The notes under the pieces were generated by a model. It did no database searches and was not told the origin of the DNA. It was given only the letters and a program-made list of their open reading frames with translations. The position numbers and the translations under genes were made by a program. Positions 7,871 to 16,438 of a stretch of DNA of 64,000 bases are shown here, piece by piece. Origin of the DNA: Methylobacillus gramineus. Its GTDB lineage: Bacteria; Pseudomonadota; Gammaproteobacteria; Burkholderiales; Methylophilaceae. The first letter of the stretch is position 1, and the number at the start of each line of letters is the position of its first letter. The DNA is taken from assembly GCF_020532675.1 (NCBI RefSeq), contig NZ_JAJAVE010000003.1:310001-374000 (forward strand). The letters run 5' to 3'.

Positions 7871-9235
7871 ATGCTTAAGCGACTAAGAATCTATTATTTT
7901 TACGCGGCATTGCCATTCGTTCTATTGTTGCTGGGCGCGGCTTTTTATCACAACGCTATTCTGAAAACTCTGGTCGAGAATCCACATCCGCAGATCAATT
8001 ATGTGATCTTTTTCATCACCCTGCTCGGTGGCATCCTGATTCTGATGACTGTGCACCGCCTGCTTAAAGAGGCGGCCAGGCTAGATGACTTCACCTCGGC
8101 GATACAATCAGGAGAAGGCCCGGCCCAACTGCAAGACAGGGCACAGGCATACGACGGAGATATTGCCTACGTGTTGCGCATGATGGCAACATCCAGTGGC
8201 CGTGGCATTGCCCACCAGGAACAAGTCGCGATTGATGCCGAGCTGAACAGCGCCGGGCGTCGCCTGGTGAACCGCAATGCCTTGCCCCAGTTCTTGACCA
8301 GCCTGCTGGTGGGTCTGGGCCTGCTGGGTACATTCATCGGTTTGTTGGCCACGTTGGATGACATTGCTTCCCTGATTTCCAGTTTTGCCACGGTTAATTT
8401 GGCGGTCGATAGCCCGGTGGAAGTATTCCGTGACATGGTGGCACGTATGCGTGCACCTATGCGCTCCATGGGGATTGCCTTCTCTGCATCACTCTATGGT
8501 TTGTTAGGTTCCATTATTTTGGGTTTCATGATGGTTGCGGTGCGTCGCTGTAGCCAGGAAGTGCTTTCCCTGCTTGGCTCTGAGGTTGCGCAACATATTG
8601 AGCAAGCCCTTACTCGTACTGCAGTTACACAACAGAATCAGGGCAATGGCCTGGTTGTGGGGGGCGCTGAACCAGTGGTGCTGGATAGCGTAGGTGGCTT
8701 GATTGGCACTGGTGGTGGACACATTGCAGGTATGGATCCAGCAGAACTCAAGTTCCGCCGTGAAATTGCAACTGAAGAAATTCGCGTATTGCGCCGTATT
8801 GAGGAGCGCCTGAGTGAATCCTCGCGTTTGCAGGATAGGGCATTGCAGGCGGAGCTGGATAACTTCAGCAAGCAGCGCAGTGAAATGATGCGTGCCATGG
8901 CCGATCACAACGAATCCGTTTCGCAGTTCCGCGGTGAGTTGCAACGTGTAGGCCGCCAGCTTGGGACGATCTTGAGCCTGATGGAACGTGGTAATGCGGA
9001 CATGCTAACCCAGCTGAATGATCATTTCTCTGAGTTGATCCAGACGACAGTACGCCAGGGGACTGACCTTGCGCGCATGAGCGACATGATGACGCGTATG
9101 ACCGATGACTCGATGGAACTGCGCACCAATATTACTGAAATGATGGGCAGATTCTCGCCCGCTGAACAGCGTGCATTGATGGAAGGCCTGCTCGAAGAGG
9201 CAAATAAACAATCCAGTGGCCAGAATCGCCGTTAA
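7871..9235 (+). CDS. MotA/TolQ/ExbB-superfamily protein, SiiB-like, with long cytoplasmic coiled coil
   Basis: A 454-residue inner-membrane protein. Predicted TM helices lie at about 12-30, 43-62, 141-160 and 202-224. The third carries GLLGTFIGL (150-158), the hallmark of the MotA/TolQ/ExbB proton-channel fold; the fourth has SLYGLLGSIILGF. Residues about 293-430 form a long charged cytoplasmic coiled coil with no counterpart in ExbB or TolQ. I chose the ATG at 7871 (AAAGG 10 bp upstream) because the frame before it overlaps the HlyD gene and lacks a plausible signal. Together with the MotB-like protein it likely forms a proton-driven unit; in SPI-4 the equivalent pair SiiA-SiiB supports adhesin function. 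ZorA of the Zorya defence system also has a long tail, but no Zor partner genes are present. Confidence 0.78.
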   Translation: MLKRLRIYYFYAALPFVLLLLGAAFYHNAILKTLVENPHPQINYVIFFITLLGGILILMTVHRLLKEAARLDDFTSAIQSGEGPAQLQDRAQAYDGDIAYVLRMMATSSGRGIAHQEQVAIDAELNSAGRRLVNRNALPQFLTSLLVGLGLLGTFIGLLATLDDIASLISSFATVNLAVDSPVEVFRDMVARMRAPMRSMGIAFSASLYGLLGSIILGFMMVAVRRCSQEVLSLLGSEVAQHIEQALTRTAVTQQNQGNGLVVGGAEPVVLDSVGGLIGTGGGHIAGMDPAELKFRREIATEEIRVLRRIEERLSESSRLQDRALQAELDNFSKQRSEMMRAMADHNESVSQFRGELQRVGRQLGTILSLMERGNADMLTQLNDHFSELIQTTVRQGTDLARMSDMMTRMTDDSMELRTNITEMMGRFSPAEQRALMEGLLEEANKQSSGQNRR

Positions 9236-9261
9236 GCGATATAGGCACCATGTTGTAAACG

Positions 9262-9281
9262 CCACCGGCTGAAGCTGGTGG
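9262..9281 (+). other. Intercistronic hairpin before the passenger gene
   Basis: Arms CCACCGGC and GCTGGTGG (one G-T wobble) enclose the tetraloop TGAA, just ahead of the passenger's strong AAGGAGT ribosome-binding site (9294-9300). No T-tract follows, so it is more likely an mRNA stability or processing element than a terminator. It could let the passenger be expressed at a different level from the transporter genes. Confidence 0.5.
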
Positions 9282-9308
9282 TAAATCGATAGCAAGGAGT
9301 ACCAGATC

Positions 9309-12300
9309 ATGGCAATTACCCAACCCGCAGTCACTGAGCAACGTAACGGACCAAGTACCAAGCAAAACCACGTGACCAACGTTACGCGCGTCAATGCCGA
9401 TGCAGATGGCGTCATCCGCCTGACGGAAAGCCACGGCGCACTGAAATCCGTCGATGTGGCCGACGTTGATCTGGTGCTAGGGTTTGCCGATGGTACTTTT
9501 GTCATTATCCCCAACGGTGCACTGGATGCCTTGGAGCCGGATGCTGCCAAAGTACAGTTCGGCGATCAGTTCAACACCAGCCTCACAGACCTGTTCAAAC
9601 AGGTGGGTACTGTGGATGCTGCTGACGCAGGCAACCTGCGTATCATCAGTGAAAACATTGATACCCGCCTCACCGAGCTGCAACCTGACGAAATTGATTA
9701 CAGCTCCCTGTTCATGGCGATGAATCCGCAAACAGCGGTTCCCGCTGCCCCTGCCGCTCCCTTGCCACAAGCACCCACCCTGCCCCAGGCATCGCAAGTT
9801 CAGCGTGGCAGCATCAATGGCCGCGGTAACAACAGCGGCGAGATGATGGACGCGATTATTCCGCCGCGGGTGGATCAGCCTGCTACTTATCGCGTTGGTA
9901 ATCGGATTGAAACGACTGAGACATTACAGAATTTACAAAACATTGGGTTTCCTGTGATTGATGGCAAGCTATACGTGAGTGCAGAGTTCAAGACAGGTAC
10001 CGCATTTAGAACTGATTTGCCAACGGGTGCTCGTGATCCCAATGATGCTACTCATACGACAAATGCTGGGGAAGCAGCAGCGCAAGCTTACCGAGAAATT
10101 ATCACAGGTAGCAATGCTGGAAATGATGTCATCACTACGAGCTCGCAATTTTCCGGCAATGAGTGGAGTAAAAATCTATTCATTTCAACCAACGGATTTA
10201 ACACGGTTGATTCATTTGTCATTATTCCTACCAATCTTCCAGCAGGTGTTACATTAAGACTCAGTACTGGAAGCCCCGGATCTATAGTCCCAACTGCTGA
10301 TGGGTGGGCCATTTCAGCCGATGCATTAGTGCAGCAGGCTGATGGGTCATTTGGTGTAAGTCTGGAAGTTGTTTATCCACTCACGGCAGATGGCATTGCT
10401 GTCATCAATCAAGACTTTACACTACAAGCGGTCATTAAAGGATCATCAGGCCCACTCAGCTTTCAGGTAGCCAAGGACTTTTATTTCAGTTATCGAGATG
10501 CAACTACTGAGGCTGATTTTGCCGCAGTTGATGCTAAAGGTAATGCATTATTTGTTTTACCAGCCCGCGGTCTTGGCTATGACATCAATGCTGGTGATGG
10601 GGATAATCGAGTCACCGCAGGTGCAGGTAATGATTCTATAGTTTCTGGCAATGGAAATAGCACATTAAATGGTGGTGCTGGTAATGACACTATCGTGGCT
10701 GGCAACGGAGATAACATCATTAATGGTGGAGCAGGCAATGATTTAATCATTGTTGGTACAGGCAACAACATTATTGATGGAGGTGAGAATACCGCTTCTG
10801 GGGCAACTAGCGATTCGGACGCTATTAGCTATATCAATGTGAGCCAGTCAGTCTTTGTTGATTTGCGTGCTGGTAGGGCATGGTGGGATGGGCTGAATGG
10901 CAGTAATACCAAGGACACTTTGAGCAATATCGAGAATGTTGTTGGCTCGGGCGGCAATGACCACTTGATTGGTGATCAAAATGCCAACTCCATTTTAGGC
11001 GGAAATGGGGATGATACGATTGAAGGTATCGCCAATACTGGAACTGCTGGCGATACCCTGGATGGCGGTAGTGGCAATAACAACACCCTAAGCTATCTCA
11101 ATGCTACAGGTACCGTTACTGTAACGTTAGGAAATGGTGACGCGAAAGGCTCCGGTAAGATTGGCTCATCTCCCGCAGATGACTTATATCATTTCACCCA
11201 TATTACCGGCTCAGCTACCGCTATCAACAACCTGACCGGTAATAATTCAAACAATAATATTCAAGGTGGTGTAGCCAATGACACTCTCAATGGCGGCGGC
11301 GGTGATGACTCATTGATTGGTGGTGGTGGTAATGACAGGTTAATTGGTGGTACAGGAAATAACAAACTGTATGGCGGTGATTTATCAAATGGCATAGGTA
11401 ACAATACTGCCAGTTATGAAACAATGAGTTCAAGCCAGCATGTATATGCATATCTGAATAATGATGGCACAGGATGGGGATATGTCAATCATGGAGCCAA
11501 TACTCCTAAGGCCATTATTACATCAACTGGAAATGTTGCGACTGATGAATACATGAATGGTATTCAAAATCTAACTGGAGGTGATGGGAACGACCTGCTC
11601 AGAGGCAATACACAGAATAATCGCATCGAAGGGGGAGTGGGTGATGACACGCTAATGGGTGGAGGAGGACAAGATACTTTGGTTGGGGGCGCTGGTAACA
11701 ATACGGTAAGTTATGAATACTCATCCGGTACAAACGCTACCAACGACTTCAGTCTGATCAACTTAAGCACCACTAATCGTACAATCACCATCGGTGGGAA
11801 TCAATACACGATTGCAGCTCAGTCTACTAACATTAAAGATACTTCAATTCCTGCCTTAAGTAGCCAAGACAGACTAGAAACTATTCAGAATGCGATCGGT
11901 ACAAGCGGCAACGACATCATTATTGGTAGCAGTGGTAGCAATCGCATTGAAGCTGGTGCTGGCAATGACTGGATTGATGCAAGGCAAGGAAAAGACACTG
12001 TTCTAGCTGGAAGTGGCAATGATACGATCTTGGGATCAGTAGATGCTTCGAATGGAGCAAATAACTTCGCCAATCGATTTGCCAGTATTGATGGTGGTGC
12101 AGATACTGACACTTTAATTCTAAGTGGCTTCAACGGCTCAGGCTATGCCCTCTCTACATTGAGTAGCCTAGTTAAAAATATTGATATATTAAACATTCAA
12201 GGCGACACCAATGCTATATCTACCACTCTGACTGTTGACTCAGCCAGCATAAAAAGTATTGTCACAGGCAGCTCAACGGCTGTCGGCAATACAGCTTTGG

Positions 12301-12482
12301 TACTCCAACATGGCGGTGAAGATAATCTCAACTTTGCGTTGAATACTGGTGAGTATATTCGTTTAGGTACTGCTCCCAATGATCCGATAGTTAGTAACTT
12401 TAATAGCCTCTCAGACGGCGTCTACACTATCTACAATAGTACTAATGTGGCAATTGCGCAGGTTACTTGGCAAACTGTCTAA
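9309..12482 (+). CDS. RTX-repeat, BapA-prefix-like surface protein (type I secretion passenger)
   Basis: A 1057-residue predicted secreted calcium-binding protein. Residues about 15-110 (VTRVNADADGVIRLTESHGA, FADGTFVIIPNGALDAL) resemble the N-terminal prefix domain of BapA/SiiE-type adhesins. A proline/alanine linker follows at about 138-160. Blocks of GGxGxDxU nonapeptides occur at about residues 427-494, 551-574, 637-688, 757-798 and 864-914, for example GGAGNDTIVAGNGDN. The C-terminal 100 residues would hold the secretion signal. There is no Sec signal peptide. A strong AAGGAGT lies 9 bp before the ATG. It is far smaller than classical giant adhesins and lacks long Ig-like arrays. From about 9890 the DNA is visibly more AT-rich than the 5' part and the flanking genes. 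The ligand or enzymatic activity is unknown. Confidence 0.85.
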   Translation: MAITQPAVTEQRNGPSTKQNHVTNVTRVNADADGVIRLTESHGALKSVDVADVDLVLGFADGTFVIIPNGALDALEPDAAKVQFGDQFNTSLTDLFKQVGTVDAADAGNLRIISENIDTRLTELQPDEIDYSSLFMAMNPQTAVPAAPAAPLPQAPTLPQASQVQRGSINGRGNNSGEMMDAIIPPRVDQPATYRVGNRIETTETLQNLQNIGFPVIDGKLYVSAEFKTGTAFRTDLPTGARDPNDATHTTNAGEAAAQAYREIITGSNAGNDVITTSSQFSGNEWSKNLFISTNGFNTVDSFVIIPTNLPAGVTLRLSTGSPGSIVPTADGWAISADALVQQADGSFGVSLEVVYPLTADGIAVINQDFTLQAVIKGSSGPLSFQVAKDFYFSYRDATTEADFAAVDAKGNALFVLPARGLGYDINAGDGDNRVTAGAGNDSIVSGNGNSTLNGGAGNDTIVAGNGDNIINGGAGNDLIIVGTGNNIIDGGENTASGATSDSDAISYINVSQSVFVDLRAGRAWWDGLNGSNTKDTLSNIENVVGSGGNDHLIGDQNANSILGGNGDDTIEGIANTGTAGDTLDGGSGNNNTLSYLNATGTVTVTLGNGDAKGSGKIGSSPADDLYHFTHITGSATAINNLTGNNSNNNIQGGVANDTLNGGGGDDSLIGGGGNDRLIGGTGNNKLYGGDLSNGIGNNTASYETMSSSQHVYAYLNNDGTGWGYVNHGANTPKAIITSTGNVATDEYMNGIQNLTGGDGNDLLRGNTQNNRIEGGVGDDTLMGGGGQDTLVGGAGNNTVSYEYSSGTNATNDFSLINLSTTNRTITIGGNQYTIAAQSTNIKDTSIPALSSQDRLETIQNAIGTSGNDIIIGSSGSNRIEAGAGNDWIDARQGKDTVLAGSGNDTILGSVDASNGANNFANRFASIDGGADTDTLILSGFNGSGYALSTLSSLVKNIDILNIQGDTNAISTTLTVDSASIKSIVTGSSTAVGNTALVLQHGGEDNLNFALNTGEYIRLGTAPNDPIVSNFNSLSDGVYTIYNSTNVAIAQVTWQTV

Positions 12483-14197
12483 TGGGAGCACCAATAACAC
12501 ACCGCCCATTTGACTCCTTATGGTTGTTACTCAAATCTCAATGGCTTGAGGTAGGCCTCTCCAGTCTTCTAATCAACAGCGGCCAAATCCTCCTGCCGCT
12601 GTTTTCCATGCTGGTGTACGACAAAATCGTCAGCAATGGCGTTTTTGAGACGCTATGGGCGCTGGTGATTGGCATGATGATCTTTATTGCGCTGGATGTT
12701 GGCATGCGCGTCACCCGTAACTGGACGGTGGAACGCGTGGCGGCAGATATGGCACGAAAGACGGATGAAGGTCTCTGGCATAAACTGCTGGCGGATCGCG
12801 ATATGCCTGCGGGTGGAGTGGCCACTTTCCTGGCGCATTATCGTGACCTGACCAACGCGCTTAATTTTGTTTCATCCACCTATTTACTCGCCATAGCTGA
12901 TTTGCCGTTTTACCTGCTTTATATGCTGGTGATCGGTTTTATCGCCTGGCCCGTGATGATTCTGGTCGGGGTGTTGACCCTGCTTTATGCTGGAATAGGT
13001 TATCTGCTTCAGCTGCAGACGCTCAGGCTTAATCGCGAGACAGAACATAAATCCACGCAGCGCATGGCGTATATCGGCGAAGTGCTGCAAGGCATGGAGA
13101 TTGTACGCACGGTGCCGGGCGTAACGGGATTGTTGCAAGGCTGGCGTACTCAATCTGAGACAGTGAGTGAGCTGGAGGCTGCGCGTCGCCTGTCTGCAAG
13201 TCATAGCAATACGTTGTCTGCTGGCATGATGACATTCACCACGGTGTCAGTACTTGCGTTGGGGGCTTACCTGATAGAGGCGCGGACATTGTCGGTGGGT
13301 GGGCTGATTGCCTGTTCATTACTTGCTGCTCGCGCCATGATGCTGGTGACGTCTTTGTACCTGGTGTTGGGAAAATGGGAAGACTTTACCCGTTCTGCCA
13401 AGCGCATGGATGGACTGCTTGAAAGTGGCAAGGAGGCGCAAGGTATAAGCAATGAGGTAGAGCAATCGGCTCCTCATGCCTCATTTGCTGTTAGTAAGCC
13501 GCAAGCTAAAGGCGATATAACCTTGTTGCGTTTGACCAAACGGTATCCTGATCGCCCTGCTGCTCTTGAAAACGTAACGTTGAACATTGTCTCTGGTGAG
13601 AAAATCGGGCTGCTGGGACGGCCTGGTGCAGGCAAGACGACATTACTCAAAGCGATTGCTGGCTTGAGTATCGTGGATGAAGGCGAAGTGCTGATTGATG
13701 GTTACGAGTTGCATGCTATTTCACCAGCAGATCGTGCCAAGTGGATGGCGTATAAACCGCAGGATCCGGTATTGTTTGCGGGTACGCTGGAAGCCAACTT
13801 GTTATTGGCAGGGGTGAAACCGCAAAGCGAGCGCATGGAGCAGGCACTGTGGGCATCCGGTCTTGATGAAGAGTTACGTCAGGGCAGGTTAACTTTGACC
13901 ATGGCGATTGCTGATCGTGGGAGCAATCTCTCAGGAGGGCAGCGGCAGAAAGTGGCATTGGCGCGAGCTTTTGCCCAACAAAGCTCCATACTTTTGCTGG
14001 ATGAGCCCAGCCTGGGCCTGGATCCAGAAGGTGAGCAGTTACTTGCGACGCGTTTACCGCAGTTGGTGGGCAACGGAAATCTTATCATGATTAGTCACAG
14101 TGCCGCCATGATGTCTGCGGTGCAACGTATTGTGGCGATGGACGGTGGAAAGATTGTGGCCGATGGGACTAAGGAAAAACTGTTGCGGCCTGCTTAA
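12482..14197 (+). CDS. Type I secretion ABC transporter (permease-ATPase fusion)
   Basis: Inner-membrane engine of the exporter, a 571-residue half-transporter. The N-terminal membrane domain (about residues 15-310) has five to six helices. The nucleotide-binding domain follows: Walker A GRPGAGKTT (about residue 378), signature LSGGQRQ (about 482), Walker B ILLLDEP (about 502) and the H-loop His in ISHS. There is no C39 peptidase domain, so no leader is cleaved, as in LapB/SiiF/HlyB-like exporters of RTX proteins. ATG 12482 shares its A with the passenger stop TAA, so it is translationally coupled; an earlier in-frame TTG (12467) is less likely. It is the last gene of the operon, followed by a palindromic terminator. 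Confidence 0.95.
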   Translation: MGAPITHRPFDSLWLLLKSQWLEVGLSSLLINSGQILLPLFSMLVYDKIVSNGVFETLWALVIGMMIFIALDVGMRVTRNWTVERVAADMARKTDEGLWHKLLADRDMPAGGVATFLAHYRDLTNALNFVSSTYLLAIADLPFYLLYMLVIGFIAWPVMILVGVLTLLYAGIGYLLQLQTLRLNRETEHKSTQRMAYIGEVLQGMEIVRTVPGVTGLLQGWRTQSETVSELEAARRLSASHSNTLSAGMMTFTTVSVLALGAYLIEARTLSVGGLIACSLLAARAMMLVTSLYLVLGKWEDFTRSAKRMDGLLESGKEAQGISNEVEQSAPHASFAVSKPQAKGDITLLRLTKRYPDRPAALENVTLNIVSGEKIGLLGRPGAGKTTLLKAIAGLSIVDEGEVLIDGYELHAISPADRAKWMAYKPQDPVLFAGTLEANLLLAGVKPQSERMEQALWASGLDEELRQGRLTLTMAIADRGSNLSGGQRQKVALARAFAQQSSILLLDEPSLGLDPEGEQLLATRLPQLVGNGNLIMISHSAAMMSAVQRIVAMDGGKIVADGTKEKLLRPA

Positions 14198-14215
14198 GAG
14201 GATATAGATAAATAA

Positions 14216-14237
14216 AAAGCCAGCAATTGCTGGCTTT
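14216..14237. terminator. Bidirectional intrinsic terminator
   Basis: A perfect 22-bp palindrome (arms AAAGCCAGCAA / TTGCTGGCTTT) with A-runs on one side and T-rich sequence on the other. It lies between the convergent ABC transporter and Pmp3-like genes and can end transcripts from both directions. Confidence 0.85.
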
Positions 14238-14245
14238 GTTGTTGT

Positions 14246-14434
14246 TTACTTCTGCATGGCTCTCTGAATTTTCTGATCTGTCTTATATTCGCTTAATGCG
14301 TATACCGACCAGATTGCAGCTGGAATCCAGCCAATCACGGTGATTTGCAAAATCAGGCAAATGATGCCGGCAATTGGACGGCCTATGGTGAAAAACTGCA
14401 ACCAGGGCAGGAAAATAGCAAGTATCAGGCGCAT
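14246..14434 (-). CDS. YqaE/Pmp3-family small membrane protein
   Basis: A 62-residue, two-helix hydrophobic protein matching the Pmp3/UPF0057 proteolipid family: a first helix with AIFLPWLQFFTIG and a second with LILQITVIGWIPAAIWSVYAL. Members are small stress- or salt-responsive membrane proteins whose biochemical role is unsettled. It is transcribed toward the shared terminator and lies 45 bp downstream of lysA on the same strand. Confidence 0.88.
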   Translation of the reverse strand: MRLILAIFLPWLQFFTIGRPIAGIICLILQITVIGWIPAAIWSVYALSEYKTDQKIQRAMQK

Positions 14435-14479
14435 TTGAATATCCTCTTCATCTTTTTCTGTGTCTTATTGAGTACCAGT

Positions 14480-15739
14480 TTAGCCCAGAATCTTTTCCAG
14501 GGCGAATAACTGCTCTATCGTTTCACGCTGGCGGATGAGATGTACTTTGTCGCCATCTACCATGACTTCAGCTGCTCTCGGGCGTGTGTTGTAATTAGAA
14601 CTCATGCTCATGCCATAAGCGCCTGCCGATAAAATGGCAAGCAAATCATCCTGTTTCAGCGACAGAGTACGATCATGACCCAGGAAATCACCGCTTTCAC
14701 ATACCGGGCCTACGATCTCGTAGACAGCGCTTTCACCGTCTGATGCTGGAGTGATCGCTGCAATGTCATGATATGCATCATAAAGTGCAGGGCGCATCAG
14801 GTCGTTCATGGCGGCATCCACAATCGCAAAATTCTTGGATTCGGTATGTTTGAGATATTCCACCTTGGTAAGCAAGGCACCTGCATTGCCGACTAATGCG
14901 CGACCAGGTTCAAACACCAGCTTGACTTTACGGTTGCCTAGTTTTGCCAGCATGGCTTGCGCATAGGCGGAAAACTCAGGAGGGGTTTCATCTGCATAAC
15001 AAATGCCGATACCACCACCGACATCAATATGTTGTATGTGAATATCAGCTGCTTCAAGTTGGTCGACCAGGACCAGTACGCGATCAAAAGCATCGAGGAA
15101 TGGGGAAAGTTCAGTCAGCTGAGACCCAATGTGACAATCAACGCCATGGACGGCAATATTGGGTAAGCGCGCTGCACGTTGATATAAGCTAAATGCATCT
15201 TCGTATGCCACGCCGAATTTGTTGTTCTTCAGTCCGGTTGAAATATAAGGATGAGTTTTGGCATCAACGTTGGGATTAACGCGCAACGACACAGGTGCTG
15301 TTTTACCTAATTGCCCTGCCACAGTATTTAATCGCTCAAGTTCACTGGCTGATTCGACGTTAAAACAATAAATGCCTGCTTGTAGTGCGGCCTTCATTTC
15401 GGCTGTAGTTTTGCCTACACCAGAGAAGACTATCTTGGCTGGATCGCCACCTGCAGCAAGCACACGTGCAAGCTCCCCGCCAGACACAATATCAAACCCT
15501 GCACCCAGGCGGGCAAACAGGTTAAGCACTGCTAGGCTGGGATTGGATTTGACTGCAAAGCAGACCATATGGTCTGTCGCTGCAAATCCGGCTTGAAACT
15601 GCGTGAATGCGGATTCCAATGCTTGTCTGGAGTACACGTAACACGGAGTACCAAATTCTGTTGCGATGTCAGTAAATGGAACATTTTCGGCGTGCAGCGT
15701 GCCGTTTTTGAGATTAAATGAAGTCAAGGGCTGGCTCAA
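14480..15739 (-). CDS. lysA: Diaminopimelate decarboxylase LysA
   Basis: PLP enzyme that decarboxylates meso-diaminopimelate to L-lysine, the final step of lysine synthesis. At 419 residues it is full length. The PLP lysine is in CFAVKSNPS (Lys64). The fold-type III barrel shows VDCHIGSQ and the phosphate-binding VGGGIGI, and the C-terminal half carries EPGRALVGNAG, CESGDFLG and the substrate/PLP Tyr in GAYGMSMSSNYN. The frame opens at TTG 15739; a second TTG at 15727 would give the more conventional MTSFNLKNG start. It lies 5 bp after lptM, a pairing common in proteobacteria. Confidence 0.96.
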   Translation of the reverse strand: MSQPLTSFNLKNGTLHAENVPFTDIATEFGTPCYVYSRQALESAFTQFQAGFAATDHMVCFAVKSNPSLAVLNLFARLGAGFDIVSGGELARVLAAGGDPAKIVFSGVGKTTAEMKAALQAGIYCFNVESASELERLNTVAGQLGKTAPVSLRVNPNVDAKTHPYISTGLKNNKFGVAYEDAFSLYQRAARLPNIAVHGVDCHIGSQLTELSPFLDAFDRVLVLVDQLEAADIHIQHIDVGGGIGICYADETPPEFSAYAQAMLAKLGNRKVKLVFEPGRALVGNAGALLTKVEYLKHTESKNFAIVDAAMNDLMRPALYDAYHDIAAITPASDGESAVYEIVGPVCESGDFLGHDRTLSLKQDDLLAILSAGAYGMSMSSNYNTRPRAAEVMVDGDKVHLIRQRETIEQLFALEKILG

Positions 15740-15744
15740 GAAAG

Positions 15745-15861
15745 TTATTTTTGCGGAGTGTTGTTTTGCGGGTACTCTTGCTCGGGGATGTATAAATCCC
15801 CTTTGGTACCACAGGCAACAAGCATTAAGCTGGCAATCAGAATGAACAGGATTGTGCGCAT
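15745..15861 (-). CDS. lptM: LptM/YifL-like small lipoprotein
   Basis: A 38-residue ORF immediately upstream of lysA. It begins with a type II signal peptide (MRTILFILIASLMLVAC) whose lipobox LVAC places the lipidated cysteine at residue 17, followed by GTKGDLYIPE, which matches the LptM family core (CGxKGxLYxP). LptM assists oxidative maturation of the LPS translocon LptD in enterobacteria. The gene order lptM-lysA is widespread, which supports the call despite the short length. The product ends in a short polar tail (Pro/Asn/Gln). Confidence 0.88.
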   Translation of the reverse strand: MRTILFILIASLMLVACGTKGDLYIPEQEYPQNNTPQK

Positions 15862-16012
15862 TGTGTAATTAATTCAAAGATTTTATTTTAGCATAAAGGC
15901 GGGAGTCCTCCGAAGATAGACCGCTTGTCTGTGCAGGATTGCCGCATATCGGCTGAGGGTGGATATGGCGTCAGTTTTTAAGGAAGATATGTTTGTAGAA
16001 AAGGGGAAGTAT

Positions 16013-16438
16013 ATGCGGTTCAGCAATAAAGGATTTACGTTGATTGAGCTCATGATTGTGGTGGCTATCATTGCAATCCTAGCGTCAATTGCTGTCCCAG
16101 CCTATTCAAGATATGTGGCTCGCGCCAAGGTGGCAGAAGCTATTTCCCAATTGTCTGATGTCAGAAACCGTATGGAGCGCAGTTATCAGGACAGGCGCAT
16201 CTATGACTGTGCCCAGGTGGCAATGCCAGCTAGTCCTGCGGTGCGATATTTCACTTATGCATGCAGTAATCCTAATGGCAATCAAACTTTCCTCATTACT
16301 GCTTCTGGAGTTGCAACAGAGGGAATGAGTGGATATGGCTTCACCATCAATCAAGATAATGCGCGACGGACTACAGAATTTCCTGAAGCAACGGTACCTG
16401 CAAATTGTTGGATTACAAAACATGGTGGCACTTGCTGA
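16013..16438 (+). CDS. pilE: Type IV pilin, PilE-like
   Basis: A 141-residue pilin with a short prepilin leader (MRFSNKG) cleaved before [17 protein letters not shown], with the conserved Glu5 of the mature protein. Two Cys near the C-terminus suggest the D-region disulfide, and the C-terminal body ([19 protein letters not shown]) resembles PilE pilins that accompany minor-pilin operons. ATG 16013 is preferred (AAGGGGAAG just upstream); an earlier GTG (15959) would add an implausible leader. It heads the fimT-pilVWXY1 operon; in many betaproteobacteria pilE instead closes it. It may be a minor or core pilin rather than the major subunit. Confidence 0.9.
   Translation: MRFSNKGFTLIELMIVVAIIAILASIAVPAYSRYVARAKVAEAISQLSDVRNRMERSYQDRRIYDCAQVAMPASPAVRYFTYACSNPNGNQTFLITASGVATEGMSGYGFTINQDNARRTTEFPEATVPANCWITKHGGTC

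Noticed and set aside
5777-9235. Zorya-type defence (ZorAB) interpretation of the MotA/MotB-like pair
   Set aside because: No ZorC, ZorD or ZorE-like gene is present, and the pair is interleaved and translationally coupled with type I secretion genes.
10590-12050. Repetitive DNA in the passenger gene as a possible CRISPR or satellite
   Set aside because: The repeats are degenerate, in frame and encode GGxGxDxU RTX nonapeptides; no constant repeat-spacer pattern.
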